Source: Opitutaceae bacterium (GTDB lineage Bacteria > Verrucomicrobiota > Verrucomicrobiia > Opitutales > Opitutaceae). Taken from it: 51,126 nucleotides of DNA. The translations under genes and the position numbers were made by a program. Positions 18,638-28,154 of this stretch are shown piece after piece. The notes beneath the pieces are model-generated. The model ran no database searches. It was given only the letters and a program-made list of their open reading frames with translations, and was not told the origin of the DNA. Each line of letters starts with the position of its first letter. Within the stretch, counting starts at the first letter, position 1. The stretch is taken from the NCBI GenBank assembly GCA_028281165.1, contig JANQKI010000122.1, forward strand, positions 1 through 51,126, in the 5' to 3' direction.

Positions 18638-20167
18638 CTATTGCATTTGATATTCCGGAAGGGCCATGATCAGTCGTGTCAGCTCTTTAACGGCTTCGAG
18701 TGTATCCATTCTTTCTGACGTTCTTCGATAAAGATCGTTTAGGCGTCTTATCTGCGACTTGCGCAGAGGACAAAGCGGTACAAGCTGATCCATCAGTTTT
18801 CCGATCATGATAGGAAACATGTCTGGGGAGCGCATTTCGGTCGGAACGATTTTCTCCCAGTCGATTTCCGGATAGTTTTCCAATTCGCTCTTCATCCCCC
18901 AGTCGTTCAGAGCATAGAAATTTCGCTCGACCCAGACGCTGGAGAGGTTCAACCGAGTAAGCAGGGAACCAGCAGACATCCATTCGTTGCCTTCCGCGTG
19001 AGGTTCAGGCCAACCTGCGATGTTCGGGGGATAGATAGGATTGTATCCTAGTCGCTCGTTTATGGTGTAGGTGGAGCGATCGCCGGGTAGCGGGATGTCC
19101 AACTGTTTCAACATCCCGACGTAGTAATCGCCGGCGTCTTTGATTTGGTCCCCCATTACCTCGGAAGCGTAGAACTCCTGGCTCGAGAAGATATCCTTTA
19201 ATAGGGGCCGAATTTCGTAGCTGTAGTTGTTTCTCAAGCGCAGGGCCATTTCCTGCTGGAGAGCCTCGCTAGGCTCTGGAGCGACGAAGTATCTCCAAAG
19301 TTTCCAGCTTAGATGTTTAGCCGTCTGGATATCGGCGAAAATTATTTCTATGATGTGGTCGCCCGTAACGATGCTCCCTCCTTCCGGCATGCGATCGAAT
19401 CCAAGGAAAGATTTAGGAAGTAGATCCTGCTTACCTTCGTCCTGGTACGCGCTTCCTGGTGGTGCCCCCTCTGGTGCAAGGTACTTCGAGTTGACGGTTC
19501 CTGCATCGGGATGCGGCGATTGGATTCGGTACAATCTACGTCCCGTAAAAGCTTCGGCAGCTGCTCCGACATCGTCCTCGGTGTATCCTCCATCAACACC
19601 CAAAGTGAAAAGCTCTAGAAGCTCTCGGCCGAAATTCTCATTGATCTTGTTTGCGGAGCTCTCTTGCAAATCCAGCATGCGGATCATGGCCTCGGACCAG
19701 GAGACGGAATTGATGAGCGTTTTAAAATCGCCAAACTCTCCGCTGCCTCCCGCGTGTTTGCGGAGCAAGTCGTAGAAACGAAGAAAATATATGAAGCGCG
19801 CTTCGCCGGGGATAGTTCCCATGTCGATTGGCAGGTGGTCGACTAGGAATTTGAGAAGCTTGGCTGCCAATGGTTTCGCTTCGATGAGAAGATTGAGGTA
19901 CCAGTTAACGAATGATCGCTGGCGCTGCGAGCTACCCTCCCAAAGATCTCCATTCGGATCCTGTTCGGTTGACCAGGAAGGGAAAGGCAGACTGCTCCAA
20001 TCCTCTAGATCGTCAACGATGGACGAAACCGCTGCTGCGACACCTTGGTCACGACCTAGTTCGTATAGCGTGGTTCTTTCTTCGGGCGTTCCACCAAATC
20101 CTGCCCGCTGAAGCAAGTGGCTCGCATGACGACGCGTCCACTCGTTTTGAGTGATAGGAGTTAGCAT
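18638..20167 (-). CDS. DUF1800 protein (copy B)
   Basis: The 509-residue protein carries family landmarks: HASHLLQRAGFGGTPEE near the N-terminus, NENFGRELLELFTLGVDGGYTEDDV in the middle, NPIYPPNIAGWPE and the C-terminal RLIMALPEYQMQ. It has no signal peptide, although its constant partner DUF1501 is Tat-exported. It is predicted first gene of the copy-B operon; a 337-base gap separates it from copy A. The biochemical function of DUF1800 is not known to me. Confidence 0.88.
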   Translation of the reverse strand: MLTPITQNEWTRRHASHLLQRAGFGGTPEERTTLYELGRDQGVAAAVSSIVDDLEDWSSLPFPSWSTEQDPNGDLWEGSSQRQRSFVNWYLNLLIEAKPLAAKLLKFLVDHLPIDMGTIPGEARFIYFLRFYDLLRKHAGGSGEFGDFKTLINSVSWSEAMIRMLDLQESSANKINENFGRELLELFTLGVDGGYTEDDVGAAAEAFTGRRLYRIQSPHPDAGTVNSKYLAPEGAPPGSAYQDEGKQDLLPKSFLGFDRMPEGGSIVTGDHIIEIIFADIQTAKHLSWKLWRYFVAPEPSEALQQEMALRLRNNYSYEIRPLLKDIFSSQEFYASEVMGDQIKDAGDYYVGMLKQLDIPLPGDRSTYTINERLGYNPIYPPNIAGWPEPHAEGNEWMSAGSLLTRLNLSSVWVERNFYALNDWGMKSELENYPEIDWEKIVPTEMRSPDMFPIMIGKLMDQLVPLCPLRKSQIRRLNDLYRRTSERMDTLEAVKELTRLIMALPEYQMQ

Positions 20168-20504
20168 ACTACGACTTTCTTTTCAGTTGGTTATTCTGCC
20201 TAGCCAGAGTTTGGCGACCTCCTTGCGAAACGGTGGCGTTTCAGCCCAGTTTAGCGGGTCAATGCATTTTGCAGGAAGACCTCAGGCTATTGGATTCCAC
20301 CATGCTTTGGTCGGAAACCCTCTTAGACCGTGACCGTTAAGGCAGGCTAAGCGAATGCGCTGACGAAGGAGTGGCGTCGATTGCCCTGGGAGCTTTGGGA
20401 ACTAGAACGTCGTACAGTCGCGATGAGGATGCGTAGCGATTTTTGACTCGCAAACGATCTTTGTCTTAAAATAGAAGCAGGAGCGCTATGTATCTAAGAA
20501 ACAA
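20168..20504. other. 337-base intergenic gap between the two cassette copies
   Basis: This stretch separates the end of copy A from the start of copy B. It presumably holds the 3' end of one transcript and the promoter of the next, both on the minus strand. A TTGACC hexamer on the minus strand (about 20260) has no convincing -10 at 17 bases. I see no coding region, tRNA or strong hairpin. Confidence 0.4.
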
Positions 20505-23369
20505 CTACTCGAATATCCGATAGACTTCGACCAAAGCAATGCCTGTCGTACCGCCTTGTCCGTTGACAAATGCTCCGTAGCTGCCAGGCGCTAATTCCAA
20601 TATCATAGCTGCGTCTTCGCTACCTTCGAGAAGCGGAGAAGCTCCGGTTGCGGTAGCTGCAGCTGCGATTTCCGCCGCGTTGCTATTATCGCCCCAGCGA
20701 ACATTATTTCCTAATATTTCACCCTGTGAATTTATCACGGTTAGTATCGGAAATTCTAGGATGCCAGCAAGATTAGGATCTTGAATGGATGGGCCAACGC
20801 CTCGTACCAGAACCTTAACCGGGACATTGCCATCGACCACGAAACCTGGCAGCAATACGGATTCTCCCGTACCAACAAAACCCCTGGAGGAGATATTGAC
20901 GAGTTGAGAAACGTTTTGATTCACCTCGTAGATTTCCAACATTCCAAGGCCGGTATCGCCGTTTTCGTCGCTTAGAAAGACGCCGTATTTTCCTGGTTGC
21001 AGAACGAGCAGCATGGCAGCGTCTTCCGAGTCAGTCGGGATGGCAAACGCGCCAGTATTGAAAGCGGCCTGGGCGATCTCCGTTTGATTGGGCAATCCAC
21101 TCCATCCGGTATTCGATTCAACGACCTGACCATCTTTCCACAGGTCGAGCCTGGGTTGATCGATGGTTGGCGAATCGACCCCTGTAAGTGAAGGACCAAT
21201 ACCGCGGATAAGGACCGTTTTGCTATCAACGCCATCGATGACGAACCCGCTAATCAGAATATTGGCTCCTGTGCCCACGAAAGCTCTTGTTGAAATATTG
21301 ACCAAGCGACTATCGATTACCAGCACGTCAACAGCCGCGCTCTTAACCTCGCCGAATTCGGTCGATGCAATCACGTAATATATCCCGTCGTCCGTAACAC
21401 TGGCGTTTTCAAAGGATAGAATACTCGACTGGGCTCCGAGAATAGCGACATCGTCTTTATACCACTGATAAAATACGGTTGTGGAAGCGATAGCTCTTGT
21501 GGTTAACGTCACTTGTCCCCCGCTACTCACGATGTCCCCAAAAGGTTCTTCCGTAAAAACGGGAATTTCTGGAAGTGGAAAAATGGATACAGCTGCTGTA
21601 TCGCTCTGTGTCGAGCCGATGCTGGAAGTAGCGATTAGATAATAGTCTCCGCTCGATTCGCTTGTCGCATTGGCAACGATGAGGTCCAGGTTCGTTTGGC
21701 CTTCGACAGCCTCGTTGTCCTTGTACCATTGATACGAGACGGCTGCGCTGCTGCTAACGGTAGCGGTAAGGGCAAGCGGTTCTCCAATGTAAGTTGAGGT
21801 ATCCTCAGGATGAGCTGTGAAAACGGGCGGCCCAACCAGCTCTATTTGCGAAGCGATGATGGCGGAGGAGTCGTTTGTGAAGGTAACGCGCAGAGCGAGC
21901 TCTCCATTGGCATTGAAGCCTCCGATCTCACTTGTATCCACCGTTCCAAGAAAATCCTGCCTTAGCTGAAGCGTATCTCCTTTTCTAATCGCTAGGCTAA
22001 GGGTTCCTGCGATGTCCGTTGCCCATACGCCGCTGTCGGTTGTATCGCTGATGACGTCGCCTTCCCCAGCAAGGGTGGCTGAAAAAGCGATTTGGCCTGC
22101 GGCGTTGATGGTTGGCGAGCTAAAGGATTTGAAAGTTACGTTTGCGGCGGCTCCGGGAGCCTGGTCCCCGGTCTGGGCGATTAGAGTCCAACTTCCTGAA
22201 GCGGATCGCTTGAGAATGGCGAAGGAGTCGCCATCGCTTCCGTCCGGATCGAGTTTGGCGAGAAAGGCGATATCTCCTGTGGCGTTGACGGCGGGATCAT
22301 AGATCGCATTGAGATCCACTGATTGGCCTGATGCGCTGAGAGTTTCGGATGTCGTCGCCAAAGACTGGTTACCTTCGATCGTTAGCTGGTAGATTCCTTC
22401 GCCTTCGTTTTCATCTACCAGGCCTGCCCAGGCTACGACGGTTCCATCCGCTGCAATAGCTGGTTTGCCAAAGGAGGCGAAAGCCAGGTTCGATCCAGGC
22501 GCGATGTCTCCCTTCTGAGCCAGCAGGGTGGCGCTGCCGCTTTGAATATCCGTTTTCCATATGCCTTGATCATTGGTGGCATCGATGCCCTCTTCATGCT
22601 GGATAGTAGCAAGCAAGGCTCCTGTATTCGAATCAGCCATTACAAAGGCTTGCGATTCTTCTGGAGCGATCGAGCCGCCAGGAAGATCCACTCCCCACAA
22701 CGAAATCAAGCGCATGGCTGGCAGGTCGTCTGTTTCGGGAGCAGGGTCTTCGCTGAGCCAGACACCAGGAGCCGTGTCAGCTGTAAACGCGGTTCCCATG
22801 AAGGCGAAGCCGCCGGAAGTCGCCATCGGGTTGCCCATAAAAATATAGTTGTTTCCAGTAGTCCCGTCATAATCGACGATAGCGTCGTCGTTCTTTGCGA
22901 CTCTTAAATCGAGATTCGCTGCGTTTGCCTGATCAAGTTGCGCGGTCCAGATCCCTTCGCGAACCCTATGCGTCGACGAAAATCTCAGAATGCCGCGAAA
23001 GACGATTCTTCCATCCTCATCTAAACGCGGGCCGATGAAGTATTCGAACAATCCGTTGTCTCCGGACAGGGGAGCGAGTCCATCTTCCTGAGCCATGAGA
23101 TGAAGCGTACCGTCTTTATTTAAGATGATGCTTTCGAATTGGTAGGAATTTCCATTTTCGAGGGCATCCAGATTCGCTCCGAAGGCGACATCGCCTGCAT
23201 CGTTGATGGTCGGAAGCGAAAAGCTTTCAATGGTGTAAACATCGTCCGGACCGATCTTGTCCTCAGAAAGCGAGACGGCGGTAATCGTGTTGGCGAAGAC
23301 GCTAGCGCATAGCCAAGTGGTAGCGGCTATCAAGCCCGCCCATCTGAAATCGTTAGCTAGCGGCTTCAT
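20505..23369 (-). CDS. Large exported NxxGxxAF-repeat / Ig / doubled-module protein (copy A)
   Basis: The true start is the ATG at 23369, giving 954 residues with a signal peptide (WAGLIAATTWLCASVFAN). An open frame continues 106 codons upstream but lies entirely inside the DUF1501 gene in another frame and is Arg/His/Pro-rich, so it is not real. The architecture matches copy B: about eight NxxGxxAF units (PTINDAGDVAFGANL, PAVNATGDIAFLAK, PTINAAGQIAFSAT, GFNANGELALRV), two Ig-like domains with YQWYKD cores, and two terminal modules ending LGMLEIYE and ALVEVYRIFE. The start overlaps the DUF1501 stop as ATGA, which suggests translational coupling. Confidence 0.76.
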   Translation of the reverse strand: MKPLANDFRWAGLIAATTWLCASVFANTITAVSLSEDKIGPDDVYTIESFSLPTINDAGDVAFGANLDALENGNSYQFESIILNKDGTLHLMAQEDGLAPLSGDNGLFEYFIGPRLDEDGRIVFRGILRFSSTHRVREGIWTAQLDQANAANLDLRVAKNDDAIVDYDGTTGNNYIFMGNPMATSGGFAFMGTAFTADTAPGVWLSEDPAPETDDLPAMRLISLWGVDLPGGSIAPEESQAFVMADSNTGALLATIQHEEGIDATNDQGIWKTDIQSGSATLLAQKGDIAPGSNLAFASFGKPAIAADGTVVAWAGLVDENEGEGIYQLTIEGNQSLATTSETLSASGQSVDLNAIYDPAVNATGDIAFLAKLDPDGSDGDSFAILKRSASGSWTLIAQTGDQAPGAAANVTFKSFSSPTINAAGQIAFSATLAGEGDVISDTTDSGVWATDIAGTLSLAIRKGDTLQLRQDFLGTVDTSEIGGFNANGELALRVTFTNDSSAIIASQIELVGPPVFTAHPEDTSTYIGEPLALTATVSSSAAVSYQWYKDNEAVEGQTNLDLIVANATSESSGDYYLIATSSIGSTQSDTAAVSIFPLPEIPVFTEEPFGDIVSSGGQVTLTTRAIASTTVFYQWYKDDVAILGAQSSILSFENASVTDDGIYYVIASTEFGEVKSAAVDVLVIDSRLVNISTRAFVGTGANILISGFVIDGVDSKTVLIRGIGPSLTGVDSPTIDQPRLDLWKDGQVVESNTGWSGLPNQTEIAQAAFNTGAFAIPTDSEDAAMLLVLQPGKYGVFLSDENGDTGLGMLEIYEVNQNVSQLVNISSRGFVGTGESVLLPGFVVDGNVPVKVLVRGVGPSIQDPNLAGILEFPILTVINSQGEILGNNVRWGDNSNAAEIAAAATATGASPLLEGSEDAAMILELAPGSYGAFVNGQGGTTGIALVEVYRIFE

Positions 23370-24730
23370 ACGAATGGAATGGGTTGAAATTCTTCTGGGC
23401 TGGGTTGCAGGGGAAAGATGTCGTCCATGGCGGAGGCGGGAACCTGCATCCAATTTTCCAGTACGGAGCGGTAAACCGTTCGGAAATCCACGTTGTGGTC
23501 CATGCTGTGGCGTTTGACGCGGGCTTGTTCGGATAGGTCGGGATACTTGCCGTAGAACTGGCCTCCCTTGACTTGCCCGCCCATCATGAACATGGACTCG
23601 GCCGCTCCATGGTCGGTGCCTCCACTTCCGTTCTGGATGACCTTTCGACCGAATTCGCTGAAGGTCATGATGAGGACGCGATCCCACTTGCCTTGCAGCT
23701 TCATCTCTTCGGCGAAAGCTCCTAGGGCTCCATTCAAGTCCCGGAGCAGCGTAAAGTGCCTGCCCGTGAGTGGATTGTCATTGAGGATCTGGTTGTTGTG
23801 GGTGTCGTAGCCGCCTTGGTGGGCGTAGAAGATCGATGTTTGCACGTTGCCCTTGATGAGCTGGGCGATGAGCTGTAAATCTCGAGACAGGCGACTCCCC
23901 GGCCAATCTTGGTAGAGCAGGTCGCCTCCATCCAGATTCGCTTGCCTAACGTTGGCTGTGCTGATCATGGCATTGTGAGCCGCCCGCTGCACGTAGGCCA
24001 GCGACTCGTTTGAAGTATCGATGCCGCCGTCGCTAGGATGATCGAGTCCGATCAGCTTTCGGAAGAGATCCTCAAGAGGAACTTCGCGGCCTGGTGTCGT
24101 CAGGTCTTTCCAGGCAAAGGCTTCCGGGTCGTTGAAGGTGACGCTCGGGCTAAGTCCCGCTGAACTCTTCAGCGCAAGAGTTGGCCGATTGGCCAGCTCA
24201 ATGGCTTGAGTGGCTTCGCAGCCATTGCATTGACTGTCGAAGTAGCGGCCGACCCAACCCGACTTGGCCACGCTATTGGGTTCGGCCGAGTGCCAAAAAT
24301 CGAATGAGGTGAAATGCGATAGGTTCGGATTCGGATATCCGACGCCGTTGATGATGGCCATTTCTCCTGAGTTCCACAAGTCGTGGAACGAGGCGAGATT
24401 CGGATGAAGCGCCAGATCTTCGTTTCCGCCTTGAATGTTGGGGCCGGTTCCGATCGGCAGGACGCCTTCCGCCTCGCCAAGCTTGAGGGTGGGCCGGGCT
24501 CCCGTGTAGATCGAATTGGAAAAGGGAATGACCGTATTCAGCGCGTCATTACCACCACCCAGCTCCATGATGAGCAGAATGGGGCCTTCCTCGCCTTGAG
24601 GCGGAAGGGTTTGGGCTCGGGCGTCCAAGTCGAACAGCGTTTGCTGCAGAAAGGCTGGCAGGGTGAAGGTGGTGGCCGCCCCCCAAGCCGATTTTTTTAT
24701 GAAGTCTCTGCGTGAAAAATTCGTATTCAT
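23366..24730 (-). CDS. DUF1501 protein, Tat-exported (copy A)
   Basis: The 454-residue protein has a twin-arginine signal with the canonical RRDFIKK followed by a hydrophobic stretch (TTFTLPAFLQQTLF). The motifs match copy B closely: LIMELGGGNDALNTVIP, HFTSFDFWHSAEPN, GYDTHNN, and FSEFGRKVIQNGSGGTDHGAAE. Length difference is only four residues, consistent with duplication of an ancestral gene. It follows DUF1800 by 31 bases, and its stop overlaps the next start (ATGA). It is predicted to be a soluble or envelope-attached protein outside the cytoplasm. The reaction is unknown. Confidence 0.88.
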   Translation of the reverse strand: MNTNFSRRDFIKKSAWGAATTFTLPAFLQQTLFDLDARAQTLPPQGEEGPILLIMELGGGNDALNTVIPFSNSIYTGARPTLKLGEAEGVLPIGTGPNIQGGNEDLALHPNLASFHDLWNSGEMAIINGVGYPNPNLSHFTSFDFWHSAEPNSVAKSGWVGRYFDSQCNGCEATQAIELANRPTLALKSSAGLSPSVTFNDPEAFAWKDLTTPGREVPLEDLFRKLIGLDHPSDGGIDTSNESLAYVQRAAHNAMISTANVRQANLDGGDLLYQDWPGSRLSRDLQLIAQLIKGNVQTSIFYAHQGGYDTHNNQILNDNPLTGRHFTLLRDLNGALGAFAEEMKLQGKWDRVLIMTFSEFGRKVIQNGSGGTDHGAAESMFMMGGQVKGGQFYGKYPDLSEQARVKRHSMDHNVDFRTVYRSVLENWMQVPASAMDDIFPLQPSPEEFQPIPFV

Positions 24731-24761
24731 TTTCTTATGCTTTCTCTTCTCGAGTTTCGGC

Positions 24762-26303
24762 TTATTGCATCTGGTATTCGGGCAGGGCCATGATGAGCCG
24801 AATCATTTCCTTAATCGCTTCGACTTCGCTCATCTTTTCGGCGATGTGCACATAGCGATCGTAGAGGGTTCGCACTTGGCTTTTACGCAGAGGGATGAGT
24901 GGGAGAAAACGCTCGTTGAGCTTTTCAATGAGCAGAGGGAAATTCTCGGGCGATCTCAGTTCGACGGGAGCGATCGCGTCCCAATCGAGATCTGGATTTT
25001 GCGCGATTTCCACGATGGCTCCGCCGCTCAAGAATTCGCCGTTCTTGTGGCTCCAGATGCTAGCCATGTTCATGCGGAACACCATGGGTCCTGCCGCTAG
25101 CCAGGTATTTCCCTCGCCCTCCGGCTCTGGCCAGCCAGCGATGTTGGGGGGGAAATGCACGTTATAGCCTAGCTGATCGTTGATCGCTTCCAACGAGCGT
25201 TCGAGCGGAACGATGGCGTTCACCTGGGAAAGGATGGCCAGCTGGAGATCGGCAGCGTCTTTGATTTGCTTAGCCACGACGCCGTCGTCGTAGAATTCCT
25301 CGCTCAGGAAAATGTCGCGGAGTAGTGGACGGATTTCATAGTCGTAGGTGTCTCGAAAGCGAAGGGCTAGCTCTTGAAGGACAGCTTCCTCTGGATTGGG
25401 TGAAACGAAATAGCGCCAGAGCTTCCAGCAGAGGTGGCTGGCGCATTGTATGTTGGCGAAAATCACTTCCATCGCGTCGTCGCCGTTGATGATGTCATTG
25501 CCTTGGGGCGTTTTGTCGAAGCCAAGGATAGATTTGGGATTAGTGTCCTGCTGGTTTTGATTCTGGTAGGAGGAAGCGGGCGGTTCGCTTGGCGGGGCGA
25601 ACGAGTTGGGATTGGGGTTCGGCGCGTTGGGGTGCGGGGATTGGTAATTATAAAGCTTTCTTCCAGTAAACGCTTCGGCGGCCGCTCCCACATCGTCTTC
25701 CGTATAGCCGCCATCGACACCCATGGTGAAAAGCTCGAGCAGTTCGCGACCGAAGTTCTCATTTATGTTGTTGGCAGTACTCCTGTAGAGGTCGAGGGTG
25801 CGAATCATGGCCTCGGACCAAGAGACGTCGTTCACCAGGGTTTTGAAGCTGCCATAACGTCCCGATCCATCGACATCGCCCGCGGCGTGCTGGCGAAGGT
25901 TCTCCCAGAAGCGGAAGAAATACATGTGCCTTGTGTACTGGGTGCTGGTTGCCGAATCCACCGCGAAGTGGTCGACGAAAAACTTGGTCAGCTTGCTGGC
26001 CAGTGGCTGGCCGCCTTTGAGAAAGTTGAAGTACCATTGAGCGAATGAGCGTCTGCGAGCGCCTTGTCCTCCCCACAGATCGCCGTTCGGATCCGTTTCG
26101 CTCAGAGCCCAACCTGGCCATGGGTGGTTTTCCCAGGTCTCGGTCGTTGCGATAAGAGAGTCGACTGCTGCCGCCACGCCTTGGTCTCGGCCAAGTTCGT
26201 ACAGGGCTTGTCGTTCTTCGGGTGTGCCGCCGTACCCAGCACGATTCAGCAGGTGCGTGGCAAATCTCGGCGACCACTTATCTTGCGATAACGGTGTAAG
26301 CAT
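24762..26303 (-). CDS. DUF1800 protein (copy A)
   Basis: The 513-residue protein is paralogous to the copy at 18638-20167. Shared blocks include ATHLLNRAGYGGTPEE, NINENFGRELLELFTMGVDGG, EAFTGRKLYNYQSPHPNA and the terminal RLIMALPEYQMQ. Copy A has a Pro/Asn-rich insertion (PNPNPNSFAPPSEPPASS) near residue 230, where copy B has a different linker. There is no signal peptide. It is first gene of the copy-A operon; a 233-base gap separates it from gnd upstream. Confidence 0.88.
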   Translation of the reverse strand: MLTPLSQDKWSPRFATHLLNRAGYGGTPEERQALYELGRDQGVAAAVDSLIATTETWENHPWPGWALSETDPNGDLWGGQGARRRSFAQWYFNFLKGGQPLASKLTKFFVDHFAVDSATSTQYTRHMYFFRFWENLRQHAAGDVDGSGRYGSFKTLVNDVSWSEAMIRTLDLYRSTANNINENFGRELLELFTMGVDGGYTEDDVGAAAEAFTGRKLYNYQSPHPNAPNPNPNSFAPPSEPPASSYQNQNQQDTNPKSILGFDKTPQGNDIINGDDAMEVIFANIQCASHLCWKLWRYFVSPNPEEAVLQELALRFRDTYDYEIRPLLRDIFLSEEFYDDGVVAKQIKDAADLQLAILSQVNAIVPLERSLEAINDQLGYNVHFPPNIAGWPEPEGEGNTWLAAGPMVFRMNMASIWSHKNGEFLSGGAIVEIAQNPDLDWDAIAPVELRSPENFPLLIEKLNERFLPLIPLRKSQVRTLYDRYVHIAEKMSEVEAIKEMIRLIMALPEYQMQ

Positions 26304-26536
26304 GGTTCTGGGTAGGGTTTCGTTGAGAACTTTTGAGCCGCCGCGATCAGATCAACGGGTAAAGAGCCTATGAAGTTACTACGATCCTGCAATTTTAATC
26401 GGATGCAATAATGTTCTCATAAGAGGATTCCGGGTATTTGAATCCGCACGATATTATCTCTCTGTAAGGGAAGATTTACGGAAGTCCTACCCAACAAGGT
26501 AGCTCTGCAGGTTTCCGAAATGTAATTATAGAACGA

Positions 26537-28039
26537 TTAAGCCTTGAGTTGCGGTCGAGCTGGATCCGGCCAGTCGATATGGAAGAATTGGCCTCTTGGC
26601 TCATCGACACGCTCGTAAGTATGGGCTCCGAAATAATCTCGCTGGGACTGAAGCAAATTAGCGGGCAGTCGCTCGCTGCGATAGCTATCGTAATAGGCCA
26701 AAGCGGACATAAAGGTGGGGATGGGAACCCCAGCTTGAGCCGAGGCGGCGACCACTTTTCGCCAATTGTCTTCGCAACGGTCGATTTCGCTTTTGAAGAA
26801 GGGGTCGAGAAGGAGATTAGCCAACTCAGGATCGCGTTGATAAGCTTCGTAAATCTTTTGCAGGAATTGCGCCCTGATGATGCAACCGCCTCTCCAGATC
26901 ATAGAGATTTCCCCAAAATTTAGTTTCCAGTTAAATTCGTCTTGGGCGGCTCTCATGAGCTGGAAGCCTTGAGCGTAAGAACAGATCTTCGAGCAGTAGA
27001 GGGCATCGTGAATCGCCTGGATAAATTCATCCTTGTCTCCATCAAATGGTGACATGGTTTTCTCGATTACTTTTGAAGCGGCGACACGCTCCTCTTTAAC
27101 GGCGCTAATGCAGCGAGCGAATACCGCTTCCGCAATTGATGGAGCGGAAATGCCCATATCGAGGGCATTGACCGAAGTCCATTTTCCAGTGCCCTTTTGA
27201 CCGGCTGTATCCAAAACAATATCTACAAACGGTTTGCCTGTAACAGGATCATCCTGTTGTAGAATATCGGTTGTTATTTCGATTAGAAATGAATCAAGCA
27301 CGCCTTGGTTCCATTTTCCGAATACAGCGCTCATTTCCTTGGGCTCCATTTCCAAAAGCTTAGACATGAGAGCATAGCTTTCGCAGATCATCTGCATGTC
27401 GCCGTATTCGATGCCGTTGTGAACCATCTTCACGTAGTGCCCTGCTCCGTTTTCTCCGATATAGGTAGTGCAGGTGACGCCGCCCTCAACGGGGTTTCCT
27501 GGCGTCGCTCCCTCGATGGGTTTTCCCGTTTCAGCGTCAACCTTAGCAGCGATAGCTTCCCATATTGGCTTAAGTTCGTTCCAGGAAGATTCCTTGCCAC
27601 CTGGCATAAGCGATGGACCAAAACGAGCCCCTTCTTCTCCACCAGATACACCTGAGCCTACGAACCGAAATCCCTTTTCGTTTAGTTCTTTTTCGCGACG
27701 AATCGTGTCCGTCCAAAGCGCGTTGCCGCCATCGATGATAATATCGTCGGGATCCAGTATTGCGGTGAGGCTATCGATGACTGCATCGGTGGCTTTGCCC
27801 GCCTGGACAAGGATGATGATTTTGCGTGGCTTCTTAATCGATTCGACGAACTCTTCTAGACTCCTTGCTCCATAAAGCGCGCCTGGCGTATTCGGATTGC
27901 GGGCAATAAAATCGTCGGTCTTCGCTACAGTACGATTGTAGACGGAAATGGCGAAGCCGTGGTCGGCTATGTTGAGAGCTAGGTTTTGACCCATGACCGC
28001 TAGGCCGATGAGTCCAATATCGGATTGAGATTCAGACAT
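26537..28039 (-). CDS. gnd: 6-phosphogluconate dehydrogenase (decarboxylating)
   Basis: The 500-residue enzyme of the oxidative pentose phosphate pathway converts 6-phosphogluconate to ribulose 5-phosphate and CO2 with NADP+. The N-terminal Rossmann fingerprint reads [18 protein letters not shown]. The family signature [19 protein letters not shown] and the substrate segment GTGKWTS are present, as is the C-terminal [19 protein letters not shown] tail. It is slightly longer than typical (about 470-480), owing to a short insertion around residue 175 ([16 protein letters not shown]). It is cytoplasmic and monocistronic. Confidence 0.96.
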   Translation of the reverse strand: MSESQSDIGLIGLAVMGQNLALNIADHGFAISVYNRTVAKTDDFIARNPNTPGALYGARSLEEFVESIKKPRKIIILVQAGKATDAVIDSLTAILDPDDIIIDGGNALWTDTIRREKELNEKGFRFVGSGVSGGEEGARFGPSLMPGGKESSWNELKPIWEAIAAKVDAETGKPIEGATPGNPVEGGVTCTTYIGENGAGHYVKMVHNGIEYGDMQMICESYALMSKLLEMEPKEMSAVFGKWNQGVLDSFLIEITTDILQQDDPVTGKPFVDIVLDTAGQKGTGKWTSVNALDMGISAPSIAEAVFARCISAVKEERVAASKVIEKTMSPFDGDKDEFIQAIHDALYCSKICSYAQGFQLMRAAQDEFNWKLNFGEISMIWRGGCIIRAQFLQKIYEAYQRDPELANLLLDPFFKSEIDRCEDNWRKVVAASAQAGVPIPTFMSALAYYDSYRSERLPANLLQSQRDYFGAHTYERVDEPRGQFFHIDWPDPARPQLKA

Positions 28040-28128
28040 CGCTTCTTGGTTTTAAGAGGCTGGCATATAAGGATTGCTCCAAAGTGCCAGCAAGCGAAAT
28101 CGCGAAACGTTCTTATGCCAATCCGATG

Positions 28129-28149
28129 GCTTTCTTTATACGAGAAAGC
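28129..28149 (-). terminator. Hairpin downstream of the small membrane protein gene
   Basis: A perfect 7-bp stem (GCTTTCT/AGAAAGC) with a 7-base loop starts just after the stop codon of the small membrane protein gene. No T-tract follows on the minus strand, so termination is only a possibility. Confidence 0.35.
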
Positions 28150-28154
28150 AAGGG

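Noticed and set aside
23370..23687. 106-codon N-terminal extension of the large copy-A protein
   Set aside because: It lies fully inside the DUF1501 gene in another frame, is Arg/His/Pro-rich, and lacks a signal peptide. The ATG at 23369 gives a signal peptide and an ATGA overlap.
25434..26048. 204-codon plus-strand open frame
   Set aside because: It is antisense to the DUF1800 copy-A gene, which has clear family motifs; the frame is open because of GC-rich codon bias.
26470..26520. Short inverted repeat CTACC ... GGTAG downstream of gnd
   Set aside because: The 5-bp stem has no T-tract and is too weak to call a terminator.
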